Shown here in pieces: positions 26,664-34,662 of a stretch of 64,000 nt of DNA. Under the pieces are notes generated by a model. The model saw only the letters and a program-made list of their open reading frames with translations, was not told the DNA's origin and ran no database searches. This DNA comes from an uncultured Carboxylicivirga sp. Its GTDB lineage: Bacteria; Bacteroidota; Bacteroidia; Bacteroidales; Marinilabiliaceae. Within the stretch, counting starts at the first letter, position 1, and every line of letters begins with the position of its first letter. The stretch covers positions 143,020-207,019 of the forward strand of contig CANNEA010000010.1 of NCBI GenBank assembly GCA_947503525.1, read 5' to 3'. A program made the position numbers and the translations under genes.

Positions 26664-26849
26664 ATGAAAACCTACAAATTTATTCTTTTACTTGTCTTCT
26701 TTTCAATAGAATTAACTGCGATAGTCTTATTCCTTCTTAAGGAAATCAATAGCCTTGTTTTAACACTTATTAGTATAACAATGTCAATGATGATAGCATT
26801 ATATTTTATGGATAGATATAAGCAAATACAGAATAAAAGGGAACACTAA
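26664..26849 (+). CDS. small 2-TM protein, possible immunity protein
   Basis: The 61-residue protein consists of two hydrophobic helices (FILLLVFFSIELTAIVLFLL and LVLTLISITMSMMIALYFM) and a basic tail (DRYKQIQNKREH). It starts 10 bases after the lipoprotein stop and a terminator follows, so the pair is a bicistronic unit. Size and topology fit immunity proteins of membrane-active peptides, but there is no sequence match I can name. Confidence 0.6.
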   Translation: MKTYKFILLLVFFSIELTAIVLFLLKEINSLVLTLISITMSMMIALYFMDRYKQIQNKREH

Positions 26850-26865
26850 ATTTACTAAAAGATAA

Positions 26866-26892
26866 AATCCCGCTTCATAATGGAGCGGGATT
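26866..26892 (+). terminator. terminator after the lipoprotein / 2-TM pair
   Basis: AATCCCGCT pairs with AGCGGGATT around a loop of about 9 bases. The T-tail is weak, so efficiency is uncertain. Confidence 0.6.
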
Positions 26893-26949
26893 AATCAAAA
26901 GTTTAACATCATTTCAGAATACTAAAATCATCTGCCTTCTTGTTAAGTT

Positions 26950-26996
26950 CTCGCCAAATACGCCAGGACTTTATGCCAAATAAGCCACGGCTAACT
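26950..26996. repeat. degenerate CGCCAAG-type repeat
   Basis: TTCTCGCCAAATACGCCAGG and a second worn arm (GCCAAATAAGCCACGG) belong to the dispersed element family found at 25.0, 28.1-28.7 and 31.0-31.7 kb. Confidence 0.6.
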
Positions 26997-27059
26997 TCAG
27001 TCTCAATTTTTTGCTCACTCCGAAATGACTTTTCATGTGAAGTCTTCACATGCAACAAA

Positions 27060-28115
27060 TCAATGATTCACCATTGCCTGAAATTCCTTAATGCGCTGCT
27101 CATCCTCCTTTTTGCAGACCATAAATACACCATTGGCTTCTGTTACAATAAAGTCATCCAGACCCTGTAACAAGACTTTTCGCCCATTGGGAATGGTAAC
27201 TATACTGTTTTTACATTCCACCAGGTGTACGTGATCACCTACTACTGCATTACCTTCGTTATCGCAATCACGTTTCTCCCAAAGACTGCCCCAGGTGCCC
27301 AGATCAGACCAGCCAAAATCAGCAGGCATAACATAAATATTACCGGCACGCTCCATTATACCATAATCCACTGATATATTTTCACATGTAGGAAAAGCCT
27401 CATCAATGTAGGCTTGTTCAGCATCCGTATCGTAAACTTCATTGCCCTTGGCGAAAATAGTAGCCAGTTCGGGCAGGTGGGCTTCCAGACTGGCTTTTAT
27501 AGCCTTGGCCGACCATAAGAAGATGCCTGCATTCCAAAAGAAAGAGCCTTCGGCTAAATAATGTTTTGCCGTTTCAAGCTCAGGTTTTTCCTTAAAGGCA
27601 GCTACTTGATTAATGCCTTCCTGGTATGCCTCAGCGGCTTGTATATAACCATAACCCGTTTCCGGACGGTGGGGATGAATCCCAAGGGTAAGCAGGGCTT
27701 CATTATTGGATGTAAAACTCAAGCCCTTTTTGATTACATCCTGAAAGCCTGTTTCGTCAGTGATTAAGTGATCAGATGGTGCGACTACAATATTCGCTTC
27801 TGGATTTCGCTTATAAATCTTATAGGCCGCATAGGCAATACAAGGTGCTGTATTGCGCATACATGGTTCCAGAAGAACCTGCGAATCAGAAATACCCGGC
27901 AATTGCTCCTGAATTATGGCTTTATAGTTTTTACTGGTGACAATAAAAACATTTTCCATGGGCATAATATCGCCAAAGCGCTTGACCGTTTGCTGAATCA
28001 TGGTTTGCCCGGTTCCCAGTATATCTAAAAACTGCTTAGGCGTTTCTTTGGTGCTCATTGGCCAAAAGCGCGAGCCTATTCCGCCTGCCATTATGATTAG
28101 GTAATTGTTGTTCAT
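27060..28115 (-). CDS. manC: mannose-1-phosphate guanylyltransferase
   Basis: ManC makes GDP-mannose from mannose 1-phosphate and GTP. The 351-residue protein has IMAGGIGSRFWPMSTKETPKQF at the N-terminus (nucleotidyltransferase loop), APSDHLI near 113, FKEKPE, FWNAGIFLWSA and VDYGIMERAGN, the classic GMP motifs. It lacks the extra C-terminal isomerase domain of bifunctional AlgA/ManC. Its product feeds gmd and fcl downstream. It stands apart from the main operon, flanked on both sides by the dispersed repeats. Confidence 0.93.
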   Translation of the reverse strand: MNNNYLIIMAGGIGSRFWPMSTKETPKQFLDILGTGQTMIQQTVKRFGDIMPMENVFIVTSKNYKAIIQEQLPGISDSQVLLEPCMRNTAPCIAYAAYKIYKRNPEANIVVAPSDHLITDETGFQDVIKKGLSFTSNNEALLTLGIHPHRPETGYGYIQAAEAYQEGINQVAAFKEKPELETAKHYLAEGSFFWNAGIFLWSAKAIKASLEAHLPELATIFAKGNEVYDTDAEQAYIDEAFPTCENISVDYGIMERAGNIYVMPADFGWSDLGTWGSLWEKRDCDNEGNAVVGDHVHLVECKNSIVTIPNGRKVLLQGLDDFIVTEANGVFMVCKKEDEQRIKEFQAMVNH

Positions 28116-28116
28116 A

Positions 28117-28166
28117 TCTTTTCTCGCTAAGGCGCTAAAGTTAATCAGTAAAGGGCGCCAAGGTTA
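28117..28166. repeat. degenerate CGCTAAG repeat upstream of manC
   Basis: TTTCTCGCTAAGGCGCTAAAG followed by AGGGCGCCAAGG, worn copies of the dispersed element, lie directly before the manC start. Confidence 0.65.
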
Positions 28167-28277
28167 TAATCAACACAAATATATCCATTGACCTTTAAGC
28201 AAACAATGAATTGCTAAAATTAAGTTCTATTGGAGAGAACAAACCCTTCATTAGATACTATTATTAAGATGTAATAG

Positions 28278-28376
28278 TTCTCGCCAAGATCGCCAAGACT
28301 ATCGCTAAAAACGCTAAGTTATTCCCGTTACGTTCTCTACGTATTAATCGCTTTGCGGCTTTTGCGCAAAAACAAT
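28278..28376. repeat. degenerate repeat pair, CGCCAAG and CTTTGCGG arms
   Basis: A left arm (TTCTCGCCAAGATCGCCAAG, then CGCTAAAAACGCTAAG) and a right arm (CGCTTTGCGGCTTTTGCGC) face each other across about 50 bases. Confidence 0.7.
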
Positions 28377-28445
28377 CATCTCTCACGTCGCTTCTCTATT
28401 TTCCTATTTCCACACTTTTGCAGATTAGTTTCTTTGCTGGAGTGA

Positions 28446-28711
28446 ACCATTTCACGCTAAGGCCTCCTAGGTTTTCGCTATTAACAACAAGTATTATTTT
28501 TCTCCATGGACTTTAGTTAAAAAACTGCCTTTACAGTCTCAGCGCATTATTTTCTCTTTGCGGTTTGGTGTAAAACACATTCTCGCTAAGAGCGCCAGGC
28601 ATTTCGCTAAGAATGCTAAGGCTCTTATCTTTTATCCGTATTCTTTTTTTTCTTTGTGAACTTTGCGATTAAAGAAATTCTTTGCGGCCCTTGCGTGAAA
28701 CCTTTTTTGTT
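28446..28711. repeat. dense cluster of degenerate repeats
   Basis: At least five arms of the dispersed element occur: TTTCACGCTAAGGCC, CTCTTTGCGGTTTGG, TTCTCGCTAAGAGCGCCAGG, TTTCGCTAAGAATGCTAAGG, and TTTGCGGCCCTTGCGTGAAAC. It fills most of the gap between manC and the tandem repeat. Confidence 0.75.
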
Positions 28712-28763
28712 TATATCTAAAGTTTTCCCTTTTTTTTAATCCTCAACAAAAAAACTCTGAAAA

Positions 28764-28797
28764 TCCATTTTTTTGGACTGTTTCGTTCATAACTTTT
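28764..28797 (+). promoter_or_regulatory. shared operator/promoter motif, copy 2
   Basis: TCCATTTTTTTGGACT (28764-28779) is identical to the site at 25926-25941 and is again followed after 10 bases by TAACTT. It lies about 40 bases before the 21-bp tandem repeat and would drive that region and the 234-residue gene. Confidence 0.6.
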
Positions 28798-28834
28798 CTA
28801 AGTCATATGGAACGCTTAATTAGGTAGTGGACTT

Positions 28835-28960
28835 TTTATATAAGACAGTTGAGGTATTACACCGGGCAGTTGATCCTTTATATGAGTAAGTGATGGCTTT
28901 ATATACGACAGTTAACAATTTATCTCAAACAGTGAAGGTTTTATCTGTGTCAGTTATCAA
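28835..28960 (+). repeat. 21-bp degenerate tandem repeat, six clear units
   Basis: Units begin at 28835, 28856, 28877, 28898, 28919 and 28940. Most start TTTATAT or TTTATCT and carry a core like GACAGTTGA or ACAGTGA. Further, weaker units continue to about 29000. Because 21 is a multiple of three, the array reads through as a seven-residue peptide repeat (LYTTVNN, LSQTVKV, LSVSVIN) in one frame. Confidence 0.7.
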
Positions 28961-29135
28961 TTTATGGCACAATAAGGTCTTAACTATTTCCTATAAATCT
29001 GCAACTGTGAGTCATAAGATCATGACTGATGAAAACAAGAGGCTTCATACAGATGATATCATACTAATTTACAACAAGATAAATGCAATCAAAACACTGA
29101 AAAAGCGAATGAAAGAATGTTTATATCTGAAGTAA
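28890..29135 (+). CDS. possible short protein with heptad-like repeats
   Basis: An open frame of 81 codons begins in the third unit of the tandem repeat and runs to 11 bases before the next gene. Its N-terminus is a seven-residue repeat (LYTTVNN / LSQTVKV / LSVSVIN / LWHNKVL); the C-terminus is basic (KKRMKECLYLK). No RBS is obvious. It may be a real coiled or beta-solenoid peptide or just a by-product of the repeat. Confidence 0.3.
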   Translation: MMALYTTVNNLSQTVKVLSVSVINLWHNKVLTISYKSATVSHKIMTDENKRLHTDDIILIYNKINAIKTLKKRMKECLYLK

Positions 29136-29146
29136 AATTAAAATAG

Positions 29147-29851
29147 ATGAATGAGATGTCATACAAAAACAGATTATTCAACATTCCCGATGCCAACTTG
29201 ATTGAATTCGGAGAAGTGGTTGCAGCAAAACTGCCTGATGACATTGTGGATGTGCATAACTTCGACAGAACTGTTACGGAAGCCTATCCGGCCTCTATAA
29301 AAGCTGCCATTAATGAAGTCAAAGCCATTCCAACTGATCAGGTCATTATTGATGAAATGGCGGAGCTCACTAAAAATGTGAATGATGCCCTTGCTGCATG
29401 CAATAAGTGTTACCGCACCATAAGCTTTTTTGTTCGTAAAGCTTTCCCTGAAAACAAATCCATTCAAAATCAGTTTGGATTGAACGATATTGCAAATGTG
29501 CGATATAATGATTCGAAGATGATTCTCTTTTTTAATGATGTGGCCAAGGTGGTTAACAAATATTGGTCAGATTTGGTAGAGGCCGGCTGTAACGAAGCTG
29601 TACTTCAAGGCCTGGAAGCATTGGGCAATAAACTCCAGGAAGCCAATACCAGACAGGAATTATTTAAAAAAGAACGGGGTGTAATCACCAGCCAACGAAT
29701 AGATAAATTAAATCAATTGTATAATTTGTTGGTGCCCATCAGTCAAATCAGCCAGATTATCTTTGCGGATGATCAGGCTAAACTGGCTACCTATGCCTTG
29801 CCTCGCCCCAAATCATCAAGTAATGGACCTGACGACCTGATTGTGTCGTAG
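29147..29851 (+). CDS. conserved-looking cytoplasmic protein of unknown function
   Basis: The 234-residue protein is largely helical with no signal peptide or membrane segment. Features are KNRLFNIPDANLIEFGEVVAAKL at the N-terminus, a CNKCYRTISFFVRKAF block near 88-103 and a C-terminal PRPKSSSNGPDDL tail. I do not recognise a named domain. It follows the 21-bp tandem repeat and a shared operator-like promoter, and is convergent with fcl across a common terminator. Nothing ties it to polysaccharide synthesis. Confidence 0.7.
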   Translation: MNEMSYKNRLFNIPDANLIEFGEVVAAKLPDDIVDVHNFDRTVTEAYPASIKAAINEVKAIPTDQVIIDEMAELTKNVNDALAACNKCYRTISFFVRKAFPENKSIQNQFGLNDIANVRYNDSKMILFFNDVAKVVNKYWSDLVEAGCNEAVLQGLEALGNKLQEANTRQELFKKERGVITSQRIDKLNQLYNLLVPISQISQIIFADDQAKLATYALPRPKSSSNGPDDLIVS

Positions 29852-29883
29852 TTGAAAATAAACAACTTCAGATATATACGAAA

Positions 29884-29913
29884 ACAGCCCTGTCGAAAAA
29901 TCGGCAGGGCTGT
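29884..29913 (-). terminator. fcl terminator, shared with the convergent gene
   Basis: ACAGCCCTGTCGA pairs with TCGGCAGGGCTGT; on the minus strand TTTT follows. It sits between two convergent stops and may serve both. Confidence 0.8.
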
Positions 29914-29933
29914 TGATTAAATATTAAATAAGT

Positions 29934-31025
29934 TTATCTATTGAGGTACCAATCATACATCAAAGCAATACCCTGGTCAATCTCAATTTTATGATGCCAA
30001 CCCAATTCATGAATCTTTGTAGGATCAGTTAATTTACGCATGGTTCCATCGGGTTTATCCGTATTAAAATACAAGTCCCCTTCAAAACCAACCTTATCCT
30101 TTATGGTCTCAGCCAATAATTTAATTGAAACTTCCTTTCCGGTTCCAATATTAATGTGGGTATTCCGAATTTCGGATGTTGAGCCTGTCGAAGAATACGT
30201 ATCCTTAAAATCAATATTCTCAATGGCAAACACACAAGCAGAAGCCATTTCTTCTGACCATAGAAACTCACGCATTGGTTTGCCAGACCCCCAGATCTCT
30301 ACTTTATAAGCATTCTCTGTTGGTAAAATACCATATTTCGATAATTTAGCTAAAATAGCATCTTCTGAAACCTCCCCATTAACTCCTTCAATTGGTAGTA
30401 AATTGAGATCTTTTCTAACACTCTCCCAATCATTATTCATCAAACACTTACCCAAATGTATTTTTCGTACTAAGGCAGGTAGCACATGTGATTTTTCCAA
30501 ATCGAAATTATCATTAGGCCCATATAAATTAGTTGGCATCACTGAAATAAAATTAGTGCCATACTGCAAATTATAGGACTCGCACATCTTAATCCCTGCG
30601 ATCTTCGCAATAGCATAAGGCTCATTGGTATACTCCAATGGTGAAGTCAGCAAACAACCCTCCGGCATAGGTTGAGGCGCTTCTTTAGGATAGATACAGG
30701 TAGAGCCCAAGAACAAGAGCTTTTTTACACCATGTACATAAGCCGAATGGATCACATTATTCTGGATCATCAGGTTTTCGTAAATAAATTGCCCGCGATA
30801 AGTATTATTCGCCACAATACCACCAACTTTGGCTGCAGCTAATATCACATACTCCGGTTTTTCTTCCTCATAGAATTGATTAACCGCTATAGCATCCATT
30901 AGGTTCAGTTCCCCAATGGAACGACCAATAATATTGGTATAACCTTTTCCTTGCAAAGTTTTTACCAGAGCTGAACCAACTAGCCCCAGGTGACCAGCAA
31001 CATATATTTTTGAATCTTTATTCAT
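29934..31025 (-). CDS. fcl: GDP-L-fucose synthase
   Basis: Fcl epimerises and reduces GDP-4-keto-6-deoxymannose to GDP-L-fucose. The SDR motifs are GHLGLVGSAL near the N-terminus and YAIAKIAGIKM (Tyr-x3-Lys); NIGTGKEVSIK near the end is typical. The start at 31025 (MNKDSKIYVAGH) is preferred to one 13 codons earlier, which runs into a dispersed repeat. Residues around 280-293 (YSSTGSTSEIRNTH) include an insertion encoded by a copy of a TTCGACAGGCTCAA-type repeat, kept in frame. It works with gmd (31.7 kb) and manC. Confidence 0.93.
   Translation of the reverse strand: MNKDSKIYVAGHLGLVGSALVKTLQGKGYTNIIGRSIGELNLMDAIAVNQFYEEEKPEYVILAAAKVGGIVANNTYRGQFIYENLMIQNNVIHSAYVHGVKKLLFLGSTCIYPKEAPQPMPEGCLLTSPLEYTNEPYAIAKIAGIKMCESYNLQYGTNFISVMPTNLYGPNDNFDLEKSHVLPALVRKIHLGKCLMNNDWESVRKDLNLLPIEGVNGEVSEDAILAKLSKYGILPTENAYKVEIWGSGKPMREFLWSEEMASACVFAIENIDFKDTYSSTGSTSEIRNTHINIGTGKEVSIKLLAETIKDKVGFEGDLYFNTDKPDGTMRKLTDPTKIHELGWHHKIEIDQGIALMYDWYLNR
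30171..30195. repeat. TTCGACAGGCTCAA-type repeat inside fcl
   Basis: Plus-strand TTGAGCCTGTCGAAGAA (minus TTCTTCGACAGGCTCAA) matches a dispersed short repeat I know from many Bacteroidota genomes. Here it sits in the coding sequence and encodes the SSTGST stretch without breaking the frame. Confidence 0.55.
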
Positions 31026-31032
31026 ATGCAAT

Positions 31033-31080
31033 AGTTTCTCGCGAAAAGCGCTTAGTATACGCAAACAACGCGAAGATTAT
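31033..31080. repeat. degenerate repeat before fcl
   Basis: TTTCTCGCGAAAAGCGCTTAG and CGCAAACAACGCGAAG are worn arms of the dispersed element, between fcl and the GxxExxY gene. Confidence 0.6.
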
Positions 31081-31454
31081 AAACCATTCACCAATCGGTG
31101 AACACCTTCTTTAAATAATTTTGTGTTAAAATTAATCAATAGTCCAAGTTTAACTTCTGATAATCGCAAATAAGTTAAAGTCTGAGCAAAATGAACTGGT
31201 GCTAATTTTTCGACTGATTTAATTTCCACAATAAGCTTGTTTTCAACAAATAAATCAATTCGATATCCAACATCTAGCTTAACATCCTTATATACAAATG
31301 GTATTGCTACCTGACTTTCTACCGTCAATCCTCTTTCTTCCAAATCATATTTTAGAGCATGTTCGTATGTAGATTCCAATAAACCAGGGCCAACTGTTTT
31401 GTGTAAATGAAATGAAGTGTCAATAACTATTTTAGCTATTTCATTCTCCGACAT
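31077..31454 (-). CDS. GxxExxY protein
   Basis: The 125-residue protein has the name-giving motif GPGLLESTYEHAL near 22-34 and the nuclease-like core YRIDLFVENKLIVEIKSVEKL (D...E-x-K) of the PD-(D/E)xK fold, ending in LGLLINFNTKLFKEGVHRLV. Function is unknown; it is a common passenger in Bacteroidota polysaccharide loci and repeat-rich stretches. It sits between fcl and gmd with repeat clusters on both sides, suggesting it came in as a unit. Confidence 0.9.
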   Translation of the reverse strand: MSENEIAKIVIDTSFHLHKTVGPGLLESTYEHALKYDLEERGLTVESQVAIPFVYKDVKLDVGYRIDLFVENKLIVEIKSVEKLAPVHFAQTLTYLRLSEVKLGLLINFNTKLFKEGVHRLVNGL

Positions 31455-31455
31455 A

Positions 31456-31668
31456 ATATTGTAGTTTCTCGCTGATTAGAAATCAATTGACAAAACTTAC
31501 TTGACGAGATGCCCTTTTTAGAACATTTGTCTTTGCGGCCTTTGCCTGAAACTTTTCTCGCAAAGAGCGCTAAGTTTTTCGCCAAGTGCGCCAAGTGAAT
31601 TATTCCCTCATTCTAGTCAACTGTTCGACCTTTGCGATATTTTTTTCTTTGCGGCCTTAGCGAGAACT
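31456..31668. repeat. degenerate repeat cluster between GxxExxY gene and gmd
   Basis: Arms include TTTGCGGCCTTTGCCTGAAAC, TTTCTCGCAAAGAGCGCTAAG, TTTCGCCAAGTGCGCCAAG and CTTTGCGGCCTTAGCGAGAAC. The last ends directly at the gmd stop codon. Confidence 0.75.
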
Positions 31669-31669
31669 A

Positions 31670-32785
31670 CTACTCAAAGTAATTTAAAGTCTCGTATCCA
31701 CCTTCTCGCAGGTACCTATCTTTTTTCATTAGCTTCACATCCGATTGCATCATATCCTTCACCAATCCTGCCAAATCATATTCAGGTTCCCAACCTAACT
31801 TGGTTTTCGATTTTGTTGGATCGCCAATTAACAATTCAACTTCAGTAGGGCGGTAATAAGCCGGATCTACTTTCACTACCTCTTTACCGATCTCTACTTG
31901 AAACTCCGGATTATTGCATGCAACAACTCTACCGACTTCATTTTCTCCTTCACCAGAGAAATCTAATTCAATTCCGACCTCACCAAATGACATTTTTACA
32001 AAATCACGGACTTTGGTGGTAACTCCTGTTGCAATCACATAGTCCTCCGCTTTTTCCTGTTGAAGGATTAACCACATGGCTTTAATGTAATCCTTGGCAT
32101 GTCCCCAGTCACGTTTGGCGTCCATATTACCCAGATAAACACAATCCTGCATACCTAAGCCTATTTTAGAAACAGCTCGAGTTATTTTACGTGTCACAAA
32201 GGTTTCTCCACGTAAGGGACTTTCATGGTTAAATAATATGCCATTGCATGCAAACATATTGTAGGCTTCTCGATAATTAACAGTTATCCAGTAGGCATAC
32301 ATCTTAGCCACCGCATAAGGACTTCGTGGATAAAATGGTGTTTTTTCGGACTGTGGCACTTCCTGAACCAAACCATATAACTCAGAGGTAGAAGCCTGAT
32401 AAACTCTTGTCTTTTCTGTTAAGCCCAGTAAACGAATGGCTTCCAGAATACGCAGGGTGCCAATCCCATCTGCATTTGCCGTATACTCAGGCGTATCAAA
32501 GCTAACTTTAACATGACTCATTGCCGCCAAATTATAAATCTCGTCGGGCTGAACCTCTTGAATAATACGTATCAAGTTAGTCGAATCCGTTAAGTCACCA
32601 TAATGCAGAATCAAGTTACGATTCTCCACATGCGGATCCTGATATAAATGATCTATTCGATCCGTATTAAACAAAGAAGACCTGCGTTTTAAGCCGTGAA
32701 CTTCATATCCTTTTTTTAATAAAAACTCCGCCAGATAGGCGCCATCCTGACCGGTTATACCGGTTATAAGTGCTTTTTTAATCAT
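31670..32785 (-). CDS. gmd: GDP-mannose 4,6-dehydratase
   Basis: Gmd converts GDP-mannose to GDP-4-keto-6-deoxymannose. The 371-residue SDR protein has [15 protein letters not shown] (cofactor loop), [15 protein letters not shown], the Tyr-x3-Lys in [32 protein letters not shown] and [23 protein letters not shown], all highly typical of Gmd. It is the last gene of the long minus-strand polysaccharide operon; fcl, the next enzyme, lies beyond the GxxExxY gene. Confidence 0.96.
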   Translation of the reverse strand: MIKKALITGITGQDGAYLAEFLLKKGYEVHGLKRRSSLFNTDRIDHLYQDPHVENRNLILHYGDLTDSTNLIRIIQEVQPDEIYNLAAMSHVKVSFDTPEYTANADGIGTLRILEAIRLLGLTEKTRVYQASTSELYGLVQEVPQSEKTPFYPRSPYAVAKMYAYWITVNYREAYNMFACNGILFNHESPLRGETFVTRKITRAVSKIGLGMQDCVYLGNMDAKRDWGHAKDYIKAMWLILQQEKAEDYVIATGVTTKVRDFVKMSFGEVGIELDFSGEGENEVGRVVACNNPEFQVEIGKEVVKVDPAYYRPTEVELLIGDPTKSKTKLGWEPEYDLAGLVKDMMQSDVKLMKKDRYLREGGYETLNYFE

Positions 32786-32923
32786 GATAAAATCAAGTTG
32801 TTATATCTATAGAATTGCACGAAACATCGTCCACTTTTAACTATTTGATGAGTATAGAAATGTAGGGTATCCTGAGTAATTTCCTATAAAATAAAGTCTG
32901 TCTATAGAAAGGACTTATTTTCA

Positions 32924-34015
32924 CTATATAATATCATTATAAATACTTATCGTTTTCTTAGCAATTTTATCCCAGTTATATTTCTCTTCAATAACAGAGA
33001 TATAATTTGTATAACGATCAGATGCTAGTTTACCATTTAACTTATATTGCAAATCTTTAATATCTGAAACTCTGAAATAATCTTCTTCATCTAAACCAAC
33101 TATCTTATTTGCTGAAATATTACTAACTAAAACATTCAATCCATAGGACATTGCTTCAAGTAAAGCAATGGGTAAACCTTCATGATATGAAGGCAAAACA
33201 AATAGCTTAGCATTTCCAAATAAGCTTCTTAATTCATTTCCTGATTTAAACCCAGTTAAAACAACATTACTGGCCATTGCTTTCTTTTTCAACCCAATGC
33301 TATACTCGGACTCATGATCGGCATCACCTATTAAAACTAATTTAATATCCGTTTTGAGATTTTTATATGCATCAATCAAATCATGAAAACCTTTTTCTGG
33401 GACAAAACGACCAACAGCTACAATATACTTTTTGCGTTTAAGCCCATAAGCTGCCAATAAATCATAATTATCTGGAACATCTGCAATTTCAACGCCATTA
33501 AAAACTAATTCAGTATTCGCACCATTGCATCGCCTCATTACAATTTCATCAATTACTTTTGAAATAACAATTACCTTATTCGCAAAACAGACACCCAAAT
33601 ATTCACCCAACTTCAAAATAAATTTAGCTACCTTATTCCATTTCTGACGATCGTAGTCTGGTCCATGGTGCGTCATCACCACTTTCAAACCTAACAATTT
33701 GGCAAACGGTATCATTATAGCCGGACCTATTGCATGTACATGCAATAAGTCTGCTTTTATCTTCTTAGCATACAAAACCGCTAAGAATGTATGAATAATT
33801 GCCTCAAAACTCTTTTGCTTTGGCGTCCATATATCTTTTAGTTTAATTCCATTAAATTCTGTTCGAAATGGTTCTTCATCAACATAAGCTTTCCTCCTAA
33901 TCAAAATTACTTCATGATCTGCTTCAACAATCCTTGGATAAAGTTCCTGACAATGAGTTTCAACTCCTCCCAATATATTTGGAACACCACGAGTTCCAGT
34001 TACAACGATTTTCAT
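32924..34015 (-). CDS. glycosyltransferase family 4
   Basis: The 363-residue GT-B protein opens VTGTRGVPNILGGVETHCQELYPRI and has the C-terminal donor-binding half AVGRFVPEKGFHDLIDAY, VVLTGFKSGNEL, and LFVLPSYHEGLPIALLEAMSYG with the E-x7-E signature. The opening resembles rhamnosyltransferase-like GT4 enzymes. It transfers a sugar from a nucleotide donor to the lipid-linked repeat unit; specificity is unknown. Its start codon overlaps the stop of the reductase gene by one base. Confidence 0.9.
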   Translation of the reverse strand: MKIVVTGTRGVPNILGGVETHCQELYPRIVEADHEVILIRRKAYVDEEPFRTEFNGIKLKDIWTPKQKSFEAIIHTFLAVLYAKKIKADLLHVHAIGPAIMIPFAKLLGLKVVMTHHGPDYDRQKWNKVAKFILKLGEYLGVCFANKVIVISKVIDEIVMRRCNGANTELVFNGVEIADVPDNYDLLAAYGLKRKKYIVAVGRFVPEKGFHDLIDAYKNLKTDIKLVLIGDADHESEYSIGLKKKAMASNVVLTGFKSGNELRSLFGNAKLFVLPSYHEGLPIALLEAMSYGLNVLVSNISANKIVGLDEEDYFRVSDIKDLQYKLNGKLASDRYTNYISVIEEKYNWDKIAKKTISIYNDII

Positions 34016-34653
34016 TAGAAATAACCTTCAGTTTTAATTCTTTCTCGTTCAACACCTTTCTCTTCAAGTAACTCATATACATCATCCAACATCTCATAAC
34101 TGCCACAAATATAAAAATATGAATATTCAGAAACATTAATATCTTTAACTGCCTCGGTAACCCTTCCTTGAATATCGCCCTCAGCAGACCTACTTGTACA
34201 CAATGTTACTTTAGACCTATCATAATGATCAAGATCATAAGCTTCTGTGCTATCTTTGACTCCATGAAATAAATGAAAATTTAGATCAGAATATGATTCA
34301 ATGAATGAATGAAATGGAGCAATACCTGTACCAGTGGCTATAAGGCACAACTTTTCTCCTCCGTAATCTTCAGGAAGACAAAAATATCCTCTTGGTTTCC
34401 CAACTTTTATCTCATCACCAGAATTAAGCTTTCGAAGTAGCGGAGTAATAACACCATTAGGTATTTCTTTGACTAATATCTCTAAATAATCATTACCCAG
34501 ACTACTATAAATAGAATAAGGACGATTTTCCTCTCCTGCAATTCCTACTGAAATATGTAAGCCCGGAATAAAATTTCTATTTTCCTTCGTGAATCTCAAA
34601 ACAAAAGCGGTCTTCGAAACCGCCCTAATGCTAATTACTTTGTGAATATGCAT
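34015..34653 (-). CDS. ferredoxin-NADP reductase-like flavoprotein
   Basis: The 212-residue protein has an FAD-binding barrel with RPYSIYSS near 44-51 and an NAD(P)-binding half with LIATGTGIAPFHSF and YFYICGSYEMLDDV. There is no iron-sulfur domain, so it is the bare reductase module. It lies 9 bases after the radical SAM gene and overlaps the GT4 gene by one base. An electron-transfer partner for the radical SAM enzyme, or a second reductase for the deoxysugar dehydratase, would both fit. Confidence 0.85.
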   Translation of the reverse strand: MHIHKVISIRAVSKTAFVLRFTKENRNFIPGLHISVGIAGEENRPYSIYSSLGNDYLEILVKEIPNGVITPLLRKLNSGDEIKVGKPRGYFCLPEDYGGEKLCLIATGTGIAPFHSFIESYSDLNFHLFHGVKDSTEAYDLDHYDRSKVTLCTSRSAEGDIQGRVTEAVKDINVSEYSYFYICGSYEMLDDVYELLEEKGVERERIKTEGYF

Positions 34654-34662
34654 AGAAAAAGA

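Noticed and set aside
25018..28711. CRISPR array
   Set aside because: The repeats are imperfect, vary in length and spacing and lie in two orientations; no cas genes are present.
28835..28960. CRISPR or phase-variable simple repeat
   Set aside because: Units adjoin with no spacers and are too diverged for frequent slippage.
31026..31064. Longer N-terminus of fcl
   Set aside because: The extra 13 codons overlap a dispersed repeat; the family starts at the NKDSKIYVAGH sequence.
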